This document shows positions 25,503 through 36,755 of a DNA stretch of 64,000 nt, piece after piece. The position numbers and the translations under genes are program-made. The notes below the pieces were generated by a model. That model saw nothing but the letters and a program-made list of their open reading frames with translations, was not told the DNA's origin and did not search any database. The first letter of the stretch is position 1, and each line of letters begins with the position of its first letter. This stretch comes from Pseudomonas parasichuanensis (GTDB lineage Bacteria > Pseudomonadota > Gammaproteobacteria > Pseudomonadales > Pseudomonadaceae), in assembly GCF_021601385.1 (NCBI RefSeq), contig NZ_BQHO01000001.1, positions 286,548 to 350,547 of the forward strand, read 5' to 3'.

Positions 25503-26465
25503 ATGAGTCAGCGCATGAACATTCTTGGCAAAGGCCAGGGGCTGGACGGTGACCTCACCAGCACCGGCGCCACCTGCCTTGCCACCCAAGCCCGGGGCAC
25601 CACCTATGGCCGCCGTTGGCTGCTCGAAGGCGACAAAACCACCCCCTGCCCACGGTGCGGCAAGGAGGGCAAGATCATCGACGGCGAATCACGCTGGTGC
25701 CAGGATGGTATCCCCGCCGCAGTCGACGGCACCCTTGTGGAATGTGGATGTGCGCCAGGCAGCAATCATGTCCTCGCACCCCTGAACCAAAGGGTTGCGG
25801 CACAGACAAACCCGTCACCATCAACCAGTGCAGCCAGCCCGTACATGGCCACCGCGTACCAGCCTCAACACCCCCTGACTAACGTGGTGGCCCATGCTGT
25901 CTCAACGAATTCTGGTGGGCTGGAGCCCGGTTTTCATATCGTGCAGCACGGCACTTCGTTTCCTCAACTGCTCATGAAGCTGTTCGACCAGCATGGGCCA
26001 GTGCCCGTGGCCCGTCTGCAGCGGTTGAATCCGACCTTCAATCAAGGCTTCAAAGCGGGCGAGATATTCGTGATTGGCGACCCGAGTAACGGGCATGCTT
26101 GTACCCGCGAAGAGGCCCGTTTGATGGCAGCGGCCGAGCGAGCACGGGAGGCATTGGCCGATGTGGGCGATGACCAAGCGAACTTCATGATGCGCAATCA
26201 CGCTGAGATCGCAAGCTTGCTCAGTGATGTGAGCCTATCGATGGGCGTTGCTCAAGCGATGATGACCAAATCGCTCGAAGAATTGCAAACCACCTTGCGC
26301 TACATAGAAATATTGCATCAACAGCAGTTTCTCGCGCACGGCCATTTGAAAAGTCCGGCGTTTTTCAATCAGCGCAAAAAACTCTTCCAGCAACTGGATG
26401 CGCAGTTGAAGATGAGCTTCCTCAACAAACATATGGATTTGGGCAGCCATGAAACCCTGCGGTGA
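25503..26465 (+). CDS. PAAR-domain type VI effector, N-terminal part (interrupted)
   Basis: A 320-residue product with a PAAR spike domain at residues about 14-95 (GDLTSTGATCLATQ, CPRCGKEG, VDGTLVECGC), then a LysM-like or linker region (FHIVQHGTSFPQLLMKLF, VPVARLQRLNPTFNQGFKAG) and a long helical segment. The frame stops at a TGA (26463-26465), but the same frame continues without another stop to 26909, encoding a glycine-rich hydrophobic C-terminus. From memory, related proteins run through ETLR-K-GLGISSKSL without interruption, so the TGA looks like a nonsense mutation, for example CGA or AGA to TGA. A PAAR tip would dock on VgrG, which is not nearby. The product made here would lack its toxic end. 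Confidence 0.8.
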   Translation: MSQRMNILGKGQGLDGDLTSTGATCLATQARGTTYGRRWLLEGDKTTPCPRCGKEGKIIDGESRWCQDGIPAAVDGTLVECGCAPGSNHVLAPLNQRVAAQTNPSPSTSAASPYMATAYQPQHPLTNVVAHAVSTNSGGLEPGFHIVQHGTSFPQLLMKLFDQHGPVPVARLQRLNPTFNQGFKAGEIFVIGDPSNGHACTREEARLMAAAERAREALADVGDDQANFMMRNHAEIASLLSDVSLSMGVAQAMMTKSLEELQTTLRYIEILHQQQFLAHGHLKSPAFFNQRKKLFQQLDAQLKMSFLNKHMDLGSHETLR

Positions 26466-26909
26466 GGCTTGGGCATATCCAGCAAAAGTCTGATCCATCA
26501 CTGGAGCAAAGCGGGTGCGCCAGGGGCTATTCCAGGGTACGCCACGCACCTGGATAAATTGGCGAGACTGTCTCATTACCTGAAAAATGGAGGGCGTGCG
26601 GGTATTGTGATTGGCGGAGCATCATCTTTTCTGAAGATCAAGGAGGCCTGTCGTGCCAATGAGACAGAGGCCTGTAAAAAGATTCGTTTTACCGAGGCGG
26701 GGAGTTTTGCGGTCGGCCTCAGCGGAGGGGTGTTGGGTGGTGCGCTCGGAAAGAGTGGTGCTCTGGTTGTCTGCCTGGGCTTAGGGCCAGTCAGTGCCAC
26801 CACGTGCAGTCTCGTGATGGTTGGCGCCGGCTCGCTGGCAGGTAGCATGGCTGGAATGAAAGGAGGGGAGATGCTTGGCGAGGTCATCTACGAGTACGTA
26901 GAAGAATGA
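26466..26909 (+). pseudogene. C-terminal toxin part of the PAAR effector, separated by in-frame TGA
   Basis: The same reading frame continues directly after the TGA. It contains LGISSKSLIHHWSKAG, PGYATHLDKLARLSHYLK and a glycine-zipper hydrophobic stretch (AVGLSGGVLGGALG, LVMVGAGSLAGSMAGMKGG), which suggests a membrane-inserting pore-forming domain. The only start available near the break is a TTG at 26469, with a Shine-Dalgarno-like sequence too close to be useful. It therefore looks like a cut-off domain and not a separate gene, unless readthrough or re-initiation occurs. The immunity gene overlaps its end by four bases. Confidence 0.7.
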
Positions 26910-27286
26910 ACGAGTTTTGGCGTACCGGTTGGGCTATGGCGCTTATGATCACACCGCTTCTAATTGGGCTCTCGGGCGTCGCCCTGCATGCCCAGTTGGC
27001 ATGTTCGCGTGATTTCCAGACACTCCTTGGATCGCTGGAGAAAAGCCCCGGAGTCCCTTGGCTCGTACAGTTATGGGGGCGCAACGGATTTTATTCTCGT
27101 ATGTCGCTAGTGTGTGGCATAGCTGGCATGATTTTCTGCGCTGGCCACTGCATAAGAAAAGGGGCGCTGGATATCACCGACTATAAAACGTTTCCGCAAC
27201 GACTCAAAAAGCGTTTGAACATATCCTCTACATTGATTCTCGTTGGTTTCTCGTGGTTCATGCTCGTCGTAGTGCTGATGGAGTGA
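26906..27286 (+). CDS. Putative membrane immunity protein to the PAAR effector
   Basis: A 126-residue protein with three hydrophobic segments (AMALMITPLLIGLSGVAL, SLVCGIAGMIFCAGHCI, STLILVGFSWFMLVVVLM). Its ATG overlaps the effector stop (ATGA), typical of effector-immunity pairs. A membrane location fits a toxin that forms pores, because such immunity proteins sit in the inner membrane. The gene is intact although the effector is broken. Function inferred from context. Confidence 0.72.
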   Translation: MNEFWRTGWAMALMITPLLIGLSGVALHAQLACSRDFQTLLGSLEKSPGVPWLVQLWGRNGFYSRMSLVCGIAGMIFCAGHCIRKGALDITDYKTFPQRLKKRLNISSTLILVGFSWFMLVVVLME

Positions 27287-27331
27287 ACGAAAGCAATCAT
27301 GACAACTTAACGCGGGTATTGGCTGGCCCGA

Positions 27332-27940
27332 TCACACCGCCCCGCGCAACAAGACCTTGAGCGACGCATCGAATTGGCGCAGCGCATCAGCCTGCACCGC
27401 CTGCTCTTCATTCAGCTGACGCACCAGCTCGACCCCCACGACCGGCTTGCGTGCCGCCCCTTCGGCACGGCCGATATAGGTCAGCTGACCATCGAAAAAG
27501 CGCGCCGCCACGCTGGCCTGGATGGCCTCGTCCCCCGCACTGGCCAGCTTGCTCCGGGCCTCCAGCAACACGATCACATCCGGGCGGTCGGCCAGCAGGG
27601 TATCGAGGTCTTCATAAAAGGTGACTTCGGCAAACTCCTGGGCCAGGGACTGCGCCAACCATGCGTAAGCCTGATTGCCGCCCAGGGTCGCCACCGGCGT
27701 GTTCCTGGCCGCGCCGGGGGTGGCCTGGTCACGGTGGCGTTGCAGGTAGTCGAGGGTAGCGGCGGAGTCGCGCCCGAGCAGCACGGCCACGTGCTGGCCG
27801 TGGCCAAGGGTGACGCTGGACAGCTCGGTGGCCGAATAGAAATGCCCGTAAGCTTGCGCGCCGGGCTGGTTGGCTGGGCTGGCACAACCGGTGAGGGTGG
27901 CGAGCAGGGCGAGCAGGGCAGCGATCATGCCGGTTTTCAT
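27332..27940 (-). CDS. Putative lipoprotein of unknown function
   Basis: A 202-residue protein with a lipoprotein signal peptide: MKTGMIAALLALLATLTGC, with lipobox LTGC. The residue after Cys is Ala, which does not give inner-membrane retention. The mature part is soluble with no recognised domain; it contains SSVTLGHGQHVAVLLGRDSA and DVIVLLEARSKL, which look like alternating strands and helices. The ATG at 27938-27940 is chosen because it starts the signal peptide; the longer frame to 28012 is not signal-like. It stands between the immunity gene and the LysR gene without evident operon partners. Confidence 0.7.
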   Translation of the reverse strand: MKTGMIAALLALLATLTGCASPANQPGAQAYGHFYSATELSSVTLGHGQHVAVLLGRDSAATLDYLQRHRDQATPGAARNTPVATLGGNQAYAWLAQSLAQEFAEVTFYEDLDTLLADRPDVIVLLEARSKLASAGDEAIQASVAARFFDGQLTYIGRAEGAARKPVVGVELVRQLNEEQAVQADALRQFDASLKVLLRGAV

Positions 27941-28041
27941 GGGGGAGGCCTTGTCGATGTGCGAATGGGGCCATTCTCCCGGCGCCCCGCCATCAGCGGA
28001 ACTTGATGCCAAGCATGGTCGCTATCGACAAGGTTGATGGT

Positions 28042-28950
28042 TCAGCCTGGGCGGCCCATGAACTGCAGGATCCGCTCGCGCAGCCAGCGCTCGGCCGGGT
28101 CGTTGTCGTGGGCGCTGCTCCAGGCCATCGACAGTTCGGCCTCGCTGATCTCGAATGGTGCAGGGTCGGCGCGCAGCAGGCCGTCGTCGGCCAGGGCGCA
28201 GGCGGCGTAGTCGGGCACCGTGGCGATCATCTCGGTGTTGCGCAACAGCGCGCGCAGGCTGCCGAACTGCGGCACCGCCAGCACCACCTTGCGGCAGCGG
28301 CCGATGCGCGCCAGGTCCAGGTCGATGTTGCCGCTCATGTCACCGGAGAACGACACCATCACATGGGGGCGCGCGCAGTATTCGTCCAGGGTCAGCGGGC
28401 CGGGGCGGTTGTCGGCGCGCAGCACCCGCACACCGATATCGCGCAGTTTGCGGCGCTTGGCGTTGGCCGGCAGGTCGGTGGTGTAGCTGACCCCCACCGA
28501 AACCTCGCCCGAGGCGAGCAGGCCCGGCATCAGCAGGAAATTGGCCCGGCGCACCACCACGCTGATCTGCGGCGCCTCCTCGCGCAGCGCTTCGAGCAAG
28601 GCCGGGAACAGGCCGAACTCGGCGTCGTCCGACAGCCCCAGGCGGAACACGTTGCAGCTGCTGGCCGGCTCGAAGCTCTTGGCCCGGCTGATCGCCGCCG
28701 AGATCACGTCCATCGCTGGGCCCAGCTCATTGAAGATCTGCAGTGCCCGTGGCGTGGGTTCCATGGCCCGGCCATTGCGAATCAGCAATTGATCGTCGAA
28801 CAGGTCGCGCAGACGGGCGAGGGCGGCGCTGACGGTGGGCTGGGTGATGAACAGCTTCTCGCCGACCCGGGTGAGGTTGCGTTCGATCATCAGAGCCTCG
28901 AACACCACCAGCAGGTTCATGTCGACGCGGCGCAGGTCGTTGCGATTCAT
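28042..28950 (-). CDS. MexT-like LysR-family regulator
   Basis: A 302-residue LysR protein starting MNRNDLRRVDMNLLVVFEAL, with helix-turn-helix NLTRVGEKLFITQPTVSAAL and effector-domain motifs FRLGLSDDAEFGLFPALLEA, VVRRANFLLMPGLLASGEVS and VGVSYTTDLPANAKR. These match MexT of P. aeruginosa closely in pattern. MexT is redox-responsive and activates mexEF-oprN and electrophile-stress genes, but no such pump is adjacent. It is divergent from katG with 375 bases between. Paralogs of this type are common, so the symbol is not assigned. Confidence 0.85.
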   Translation of the reverse strand: MNRNDLRRVDMNLLVVFEALMIERNLTRVGEKLFITQPTVSAALARLRDLFDDQLLIRNGRAMEPTPRALQIFNELGPAMDVISAAISRAKSFEPASSCNVFRLGLSDDAEFGLFPALLEALREEAPQISVVVRRANFLLMPGLLASGEVSVGVSYTTDLPANAKRRKLRDIGVRVLRADNRPGPLTLDEYCARPHVMVSFSGDMSGNIDLDLARIGRCRKVVLAVPQFGSLRALLRNTEMIATVPDYAACALADDGLLRADPAPFEISEAELSMAWSSAHDNDPAERWLRERILQFMGRPG

Positions 28951-31542
<2,592 letters not shown>

Positions 31543-31553
31543 CGGGTGGAGCC

Positions 31554-31586
31554 CTGTCGATCGCCCTGTGCATGGGCGGTCGACAG
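31554..31586. terminator. Stem-loop after katG
   Basis: CTGTCGATCGCCC pairs with GGGCGGTCGACAG with one G-T pair and a loop of about seven bases. There is no T-tract, so it is a candidate terminator or stabilising hairpin. It lies between katG and the convergent gene at 31599. Confidence 0.5.
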
Positions 31587-31598
31587 ATGAGTCGAATA

Positions 31599-32552
31599 TT
31601 AAAGACCGCTGGCTCTTTTCAAAAATTCGGCAGCCAGCTGTGTGCCGACATCCGTCGCTACGTTGAATGCCCATCTGCCGGCCTTGCTTAAATTTTCCAT
31701 CACCCCGTGCTCATTTTGCTGGAGCGCAGCCCGTTGCGCATTGGCGATAAATTGCAGTTTGTCAGCGTTGCCGGGTTCGTCTTGCAACCGTAAGCAGAGT
31801 TTTCCTAGCAACAATTCCAACTCTTGAGCCAGCCGCAGGTACTCGAGGGAGGACGCTCCACCATGGTAGACCTGCTGCAAAGTCTCATTTTGTGAGCTGG
31901 CATTGGGGCCGATGGCTCCCGCCACACCATTGTTGATGTAGTTGGTTGTCATAAATTGGATGATGCTCTGGCGTTGAACGGGCGCAATCAGCCCTTCGTG
32001 GAAGTCGTTTGAAGGCAGAGGGAAGGTACTGCCAGTTGTAGCTGGTGCGGGAGGTTTTGCCTGCTTGTCGCTTGAAAAATCGACCGTGAGATCGAAATCG
32101 ACGAAAGTGGTTGAAGAGTCAAACCCCAAATACACCACGTAGCGTTCTTTCTGCTTGTCGAAAATTAGTCTGTGCCTGTATTCGTGGCCATTGCTCGGGT
32201 CGGATGCCCTGATTGCAACAGGCGTGACTTGCAAGGGCAGGCTGAGAGCGTAGTAGCTCCAGTGATGACGGCAAGTACGCAGGCCCCGCCAGTGACTATG
32301 GTAGGTAAAGTCACTGGCACTGTGTTGAATAAGGCGTTCAGGTCCAAGCCTGCGCCTGACACATTGGGCCAGGCGCTTGTTGAACTTACGCTCGTCATCG
32401 GCACGCAGGAAGTGGAAGGGGCCGCTCCTGTCATTCTGATACTCATTGGCAAGGGCAACCATCAGGTGAGGTGCTTTGCCGGCATCCATTTCCAGCGTCA
32501 CGACACTGCCGTCATTGTCCAATTGTTCGATGATGATTCCAGCCAGTTGCAT
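31599..32552 (-). CDS. Hypothetical protein with C-terminal helical module
   Basis: A 317-residue protein I do not recognise. The N-terminal half (to about residue 165) is mixed and possibly beta-rich, with several His, Tyr and Trp residues (SHWRGLRTCRHHWSYYALSL). A Pro/Thr-rich linker follows. From about residue 205 there is the motif NNGVAGAIGPNASSQNETLQ and then a helical tail ending LSKAGRWAFNVATDVGTQLA. From memory, this GAIG-N-A plus AGKWA-D-A pattern closes many uncharacterised bacterial proteins, some of them in defence-like contexts. No signal peptide or membrane segment is seen. Base composition is visibly lower in GC than its neighbours, hinting at transfer. Confidence 0.65.
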   Translation of the reverse strand: MQLAGIIIEQLDNDGSVVTLEMDAGKAPHLMVALANEYQNDRSGPFHFLRADDERKFNKRLAQCVRRRLGPERLIQHSASDFTYHSHWRGLRTCRHHWSYYALSLPLQVTPVAIRASDPSNGHEYRHRLIFDKQKERYVVYLGFDSSTTFVDFDLTVDFSSDKQAKPPAPATTGSTFPLPSNDFHEGLIAPVQRQSIIQFMTTNYINNGVAGAIGPNASSQNETLQQVYHGGASSLEYLRLAQELELLLGKLCLRLQDEPGNADKLQFIANAQRAALQQNEHGVMENLSKAGRWAFNVATDVGTQLAAEFLKRASGL

Positions 32553-32603
32553 GCGTGCTGTCTCAGGGCGGCGGATTTAAGTTGGATCCTATCCCTGGCA
32601 ATG

Positions 32604-33941
32604 TCAATTGGCCACTTTACTGATGTTGTTATCAGGGGCGGGCGTTTCATCGTCATGAAGGGAAATGCGCGAGGTCTCGACCAAAGCTAGCCCCCCCATC
32701 AACGCCAGCAAGGCGATCACCACCAGGTAGAACGCCGGCGCCAGCCGGCTGCCACTTTGCTCGATCAACCAGGTCGCCACCAGCGGCGCCGTACCGCCAA
32801 ACAGGGTATAGGCGACGTTGTAGGTGATTGCCGAAGCGGTATAGCGGCTGCGGGTCGGGAAGCACTCGGACAGCAGCGCCGCGGTGACCACGCCGCTCAT
32901 CAGCGCACCGACCGCCAGCAGGATCACCCCCAGCAACGCCCCCGACATCGAACCGGAACTGGCCAGCCAATAGGCCGGGAACACCGCCACCATCACCCAC
33001 AGGCAGGTAACGCGGATGGTCCGCCGCCGGCCGATGCGGTCGGACAACGCCCCGGCCAGCGGGCAACCGGCAGCGGCGAACAACAGCGCCACGGTCGTCA
33101 CCAGCAGCGCCTGGGCGCGGCTGAGGTGGCCGACGGTCTGCAGGTAGGTGGCGAAGTAGGTGGTGAACATGTAGAACGACAGCGCCGTCAGCGAGATGAA
33201 CGCACCGAGGTTGCGAATGGTGCGGCCATGGTGACGCAGGGTGTCACCCAGCGGCGAGTGACTGTGTTGCTTGCCCTCGGCCATGGCCTGGCGGAACGCC
33301 GGGGTTTCCTCCATGCGCCAGCGCAGGTACAAGCCCATCAGGCCTAGGGGCGCGGCAATCAGGAACGGCACTCGCCAGCCCCAGGCATTCATCGCTTCGG
33401 CTGAAAGGCTGGCCTCCAGCCCATAGGCGATCACGGCCGCGCAGGCAAAGGCCGAGAAGGTCGAGACCGGCACGAAACTGCCGTAGAACGCTCGCTTGTT
33501 TTGCGGTGCGTGTTCCATCAGGTAGGCGCAGGCACCTGCATATTCGCCCCCGGCAGAAAAGCCCTGCAGGCAGCGCGCAAGCGTCAGCAGGGCCGGGGCC
33601 AGCACACCGATGCTGGCGTAGGTCGGCAACAGCCCGATCAACGTCGTGGAGCCGGCCATCAGCAGGATGGTCAGCGACAGGATGCGCTTGCGCCCCAGCC
33701 GGTCGCCCAGCGCACCGAACACGATGCCGCCCAGCGGGCGCAGGGCGAAGGCCACGGCGAACACGGCGAAGGTCTTGAGCAGGGCGACACTGGGGTCTTG
33801 GCTGGCGAAGAACTGGGTGGCGATCAGTGTGGCGAGAAACCCGTACACGGCAAAGTCGAACCACTCGACGAAGTTGCCGATGGCCGAGGCGGCGATCACC
33901 CGGCGCAGGGTGGCGGGCGGGACCTCATGGGGGATGGACAT
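32604..33941 (-). CDS. MFS transporter, MHS family
   Basis: A 445-residue twelve-segment symporter. The MHS signature AASAIGNFVEWFDFAVYGF, the loop motif GALGDRLGRKRIL and the RCLQGFSAGGEYAGACAYL segment are typical of the ProP branch (proline/betaine and other osmolytes or organic acids). The ATG at 33939-33941 starts a short cytoplasmic tail before segment 1. No catabolic gene is adjacent, so the substrate is unknown. It is a separate gene from the MHS transporter at 4452 and only distantly similar. Confidence 0.88.
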   Translation of the reverse strand: MSIPHEVPPATLRRVIAASAIGNFVEWFDFAVYGFLATLIATQFFASQDPSVALLKTFAVFAVAFALRPLGGIVFGALGDRLGRKRILSLTILLMAGSTTLIGLLPTYASIGVLAPALLTLARCLQGFSAGGEYAGACAYLMEHAPQNKRAFYGSFVPVSTFSAFACAAVIAYGLEASLSAEAMNAWGWRVPFLIAAPLGLMGLYLRWRMEETPAFRQAMAEGKQHSHSPLGDTLRHHGRTIRNLGAFISLTALSFYMFTTYFATYLQTVGHLSRAQALLVTTVALLFAAAGCPLAGALSDRIGRRRTIRVTCLWVMVAVFPAYWLASSGSMSGALLGVILLAVGALMSGVVTAALLSECFPTRSRYTASAITYNVAYTLFGGTAPLVATWLIEQSGSRLAPAFYLVVIALLALMGGLALVETSRISLHDDETPAPDNNISKVAN

Positions 33942-34116
33942 GGATGTGCTCTCCGATGGTCTTGGCAGCCTGGGCTAAGCGGCGCAATCGGGTGCGCCGT
34001 CGTTGTTGTCAGGCCAGTAGACAAGGGGCGTGCACGGGGTGCTGCTTTGAGGGCGACATTGGGATATCTGTTTTTACCGCTGTGCTTGGGGGGCGGGCTT
34101 AGTTGCCTATCTTGAT

Positions 34117-34490
34117 CCTGGAATGGGATCGCATGTGGGCCACCGGGTGCATGGCGATAATCTTGCAGCGCCCTCAAGATCGAGCGCCGCCCGCGCGGCG
34201 CATCGCTGGCAAGCCAGCTCCCACATTTATTTCGGGCCAGTTACTCCTGTTGTTTCATCGCTGTACGCCTTGTAGGCACGACGCGGTATTGAGGTGGGCA
34301 CCAAGGGCGCCCCACCCGACTTAAGACGTGCACCAAGGCGGGCAGCGGTACCTTCACAGGAGTGACTGGCCCGAAACAAATAATGAAATGGCTACCCCCG
34401 CCCCGCTCTGTGGGAGCTGGCTTGCCAGCGATGCGCCGCGCGGGCGGCGCTCGATCTCACAGGCGCTGCAAGATTACCGGCAAGCCCCTA
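34117..34490. repeat. Palindromic element, copy 2
   Basis: The left arm (34117-34243) and the 119-base centre (34244-34362) align without gaps to copy 1; the centre shows about 14 differences by eye. The right arm keeps the REP core and the CGCCGCCCGCGCGGCG block but has an insertion of about 25 bases (around AAATGGCTACCCCCGCCCCG) and loses similarity after about 34475. It lies between the MHS transporter and the TonB receptor gene, which ends at 34530. No gene is seen in 33942-34529. Confidence 0.8.
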
Positions 34491-34529
34491 GCGGCCTTCA
34501 CCCAATCCCTCGGCATGCACCAAGAACCC

Positions 34530-36683
34530 CTAGAACCTCACATCCATCGCCACCTCAAACGTCCTCGGCGCCCCCATGTAGTACTGGGTGTTGTACGCCT
34601 GCTTGGCATACACCTCATCCGTCAAGTTGCGCACCCGTGCAGTCAGCGTGGTGTGCGCATCCACCCGGTAGCGGGCAAAGGCCCCAAACAGCGTGTAGGC
34701 AGGCGCCTTCAACGTATTGGCATTGTCGGCATACACCGAATCGACATAGCGCGCATCCACTCCCGCCGACCAGTCCGGCGTAAAGCTGTAGGTCAGCCAC
34801 AGGTTGCCGACGTTGGCCGGCACGTTCACCGGCGCATTGCCCTCGCGGGACACCGACTTGCCAGCCACCGCCTCGTTGAACTCGTCATAGCGCGCCTCGA
34901 CATAGGCGTAGTTCGCTTCTGCCAGCAACTGCGGCGTCACCTGCAACCGCCCGGACAGCTCGATCCCCCGCGACGTCTGCTGGCCAGCCTGCACCGTCTG
35001 GTTGGGGTTGTTCGAATCGGCCACGGCAAAGTCCTTGCGCACGATCTGGTACACCGCCACCGTCGCCGCACCCCGGCCATCAAGGAAGTCGAACTTGCTG
35101 CCGGCCTCCCATTGCTCGCCCTTGGACAGGTCGAACAGGCCGACGTTGGAGTAGGTCGCCGCGGCCAGGGAGCCGGCCGGCAAATCGGCGGCGGTGCTGT
35201 ACTGCACATAGATGCTGGCCGCCGGGGTCAGCGCGTAGGTCAGGCCGATGCGCCCGGACAGCGGCTCCCAGCGGCGTTCGAAGTAGGCCGGCGAGGTGGG
35301 GGTGACGGCGCCGTAGTTGGTCACCTCCATGTCCAGGTAGTCGTAGCGAAGGGCGGTCAGCAGCGCCAGGCGGTCGGTCAGTTGCAGGCGGTTCTCGGCG
35401 AACAGCGCGCGGTTGGTGGTCTCGTGCCGGCGTTGCTTGCTCAGCCCGGTATTGACGCCGGGGATGGCGTAGAAGCTGCCGGGATCGAAGTGGTCCGGGT
35501 TGACCGTGTCGCTCCAGCTGCCCGATTTCGGGTACAGGCTCTGGCGCATGCGCGACCAGTCCAGCCCCGCCGACCACTGGCTGGCCAGGCCGAACAGGCT
35601 GTTGTCGTGGCGCAGCTCGATACGGTTGCCCAGCACGCTCTGCTGGTGGCGCTGCAGGTAGGGGCTGGAGCGCGTCACATCGCCCGCGTTGTTGTAGCGG
35701 TAGCGCTCCAGGTTGCGGTAGTCGCGCTGGGCCTCGTACTGGTACAGGGTGTTGTGCAGGCTGGTGCTGTCGCTCACCTGGTAGTCGAGCATCGAGCGCA
35801 GCCAGCGCACCCGCTGTTCGTAGCGCCCATCGGCGACGTTGTAGTTCTCGAAACGCCGGCGCTGGTCGATCTTCATGGTGCTGCGCCCGGGCAGGATCGG
35901 CGAGCCCCAGTACGGGCTGTCTTCCTTGTCCTCCTGGTACTCCACCGCCAGGGTGTGGGTGAGGTCGGGGGTAAGGTCGCTGAGCAGCGAGAACGCCAGG
36001 CTGTCGGTCTGCCGTTCATTGCGGTCGATATAGCCGTTGCCCTGGCTGCGGCTGAAGTCCAGGCGGGCGAAGTGGCGGGCGTCGGCCGGGTTGGCGGCCA
36101 GCGCCTGGTTGATGCCGAAGGCGTACTCGGCATCGTCGTAGCTGCCGTAGCGGATGCGCCCGTCGACGGTATGCTGGTCGCGGCTGGCCAGTTTGCTGAT
36201 GTAGTTGATCGACCCGCCCACGGCGCCGGCGCCATGCAGGAACGACGAAGGCCCGCCCAGCAGTTCGACGCGGTCGATCACCCAGGCGTCCACCGGCCGG
36301 GTGGCACTGCTGTAGCCCAGGTTGATGCCGTTGTAGAGCTGGGTCACCTGGTTCTGGGTGAAGCCGCGGTAGGTGACGAAGCCGCCGTAGCCGGGGTTGG
36401 CCGAGGCGTTCACGCCGGTCATGGCGTTGATCACTTCCTGGGTGTCGCGGGCATCGCGCTGCTCGATCACCCGGCGGTCCGAGACGCTCACCGAGGCTGG
36501 GGTTTCCCGTGCTGTCAGGCCCAGGCGCGAGCCGGTGGCGATGGGTGTGTCCAGTTGCACGCCGCTGGGCGCTTCACGCTCGCCATCGACGGTGGTGGCG
36601 GACAGTTCGACAGGCGCGCCTTGCGCCCAGGCACAGTGGCAGGTGGCGCTCAGCACGAGCACCAAAGAAGAGTTGCGGATCAT
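34530..36683 (-). CDS. TonB-dependent siderophore-type receptor
   Basis: A 717-residue outer-membrane receptor. A signal peptide (MIRNSSLVLVLSATCHCAWA, cleavage after AWA) is followed by a plug domain (ETPASVSVSDRRVIEQRDA, FVTYRGFTQNQVTQLYNGIN, VELLGGPSSFLHG) and a 22-strand barrel ending in YMGAPRTFEVAMDVRF, with the usual terminal Phe. There is no N-terminal signalling domain as in FpvA, so it is not a surface-signalling receptor. The ligand is unknown. A DUF2946 gene lies 72 bases upstream on the same strand, a pairing often seen with metal-related receptors. Confidence 0.88.
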   Translation of the reverse strand: MIRNSSLVLVLSATCHCAWAQGAPVELSATTVDGEREAPSGVQLDTPIATGSRLGLTARETPASVSVSDRRVIEQRDARDTQEVINAMTGVNASANPGYGGFVTYRGFTQNQVTQLYNGINLGYSSATRPVDAWVIDRVELLGGPSSFLHGAGAVGGSINYISKLASRDQHTVDGRIRYGSYDDAEYAFGINQALAANPADARHFARLDFSRSQGNGYIDRNERQTDSLAFSLLSDLTPDLTHTLAVEYQEDKEDSPYWGSPILPGRSTMKIDQRRRFENYNVADGRYEQRVRWLRSMLDYQVSDSTSLHNTLYQYEAQRDYRNLERYRYNNAGDVTRSSPYLQRHQQSVLGNRIELRHDNSLFGLASQWSAGLDWSRMRQSLYPKSGSWSDTVNPDHFDPGSFYAIPGVNTGLSKQRRHETTNRALFAENRLQLTDRLALLTALRYDYLDMEVTNYGAVTPTSPAYFERRWEPLSGRIGLTYALTPAASIYVQYSTAADLPAGSLAAATYSNVGLFDLSKGEQWEAGSKFDFLDGRGAATVAVYQIVRKDFAVADSNNPNQTVQAGQQTSRGIELSGRLQVTPQLLAEANYAYVEARYDEFNEAVAGKSVSREGNAPVNVPANVGNLWLTYSFTPDWSAGVDARYVDSVYADNANTLKAPAYTLFGAFARYRVDAHTTLTARVRNLTDEVYAKQAYNTQYYMGAPRTFEVAMDVRF

Positions 36684-36755
36684 GTTGTAGGGGTTCCACG
36701 CAAAGGTCTTGGCAGGCCTGGCCCCCAGGCGCGCGCACGGGCGCGCCTGCCAGGG

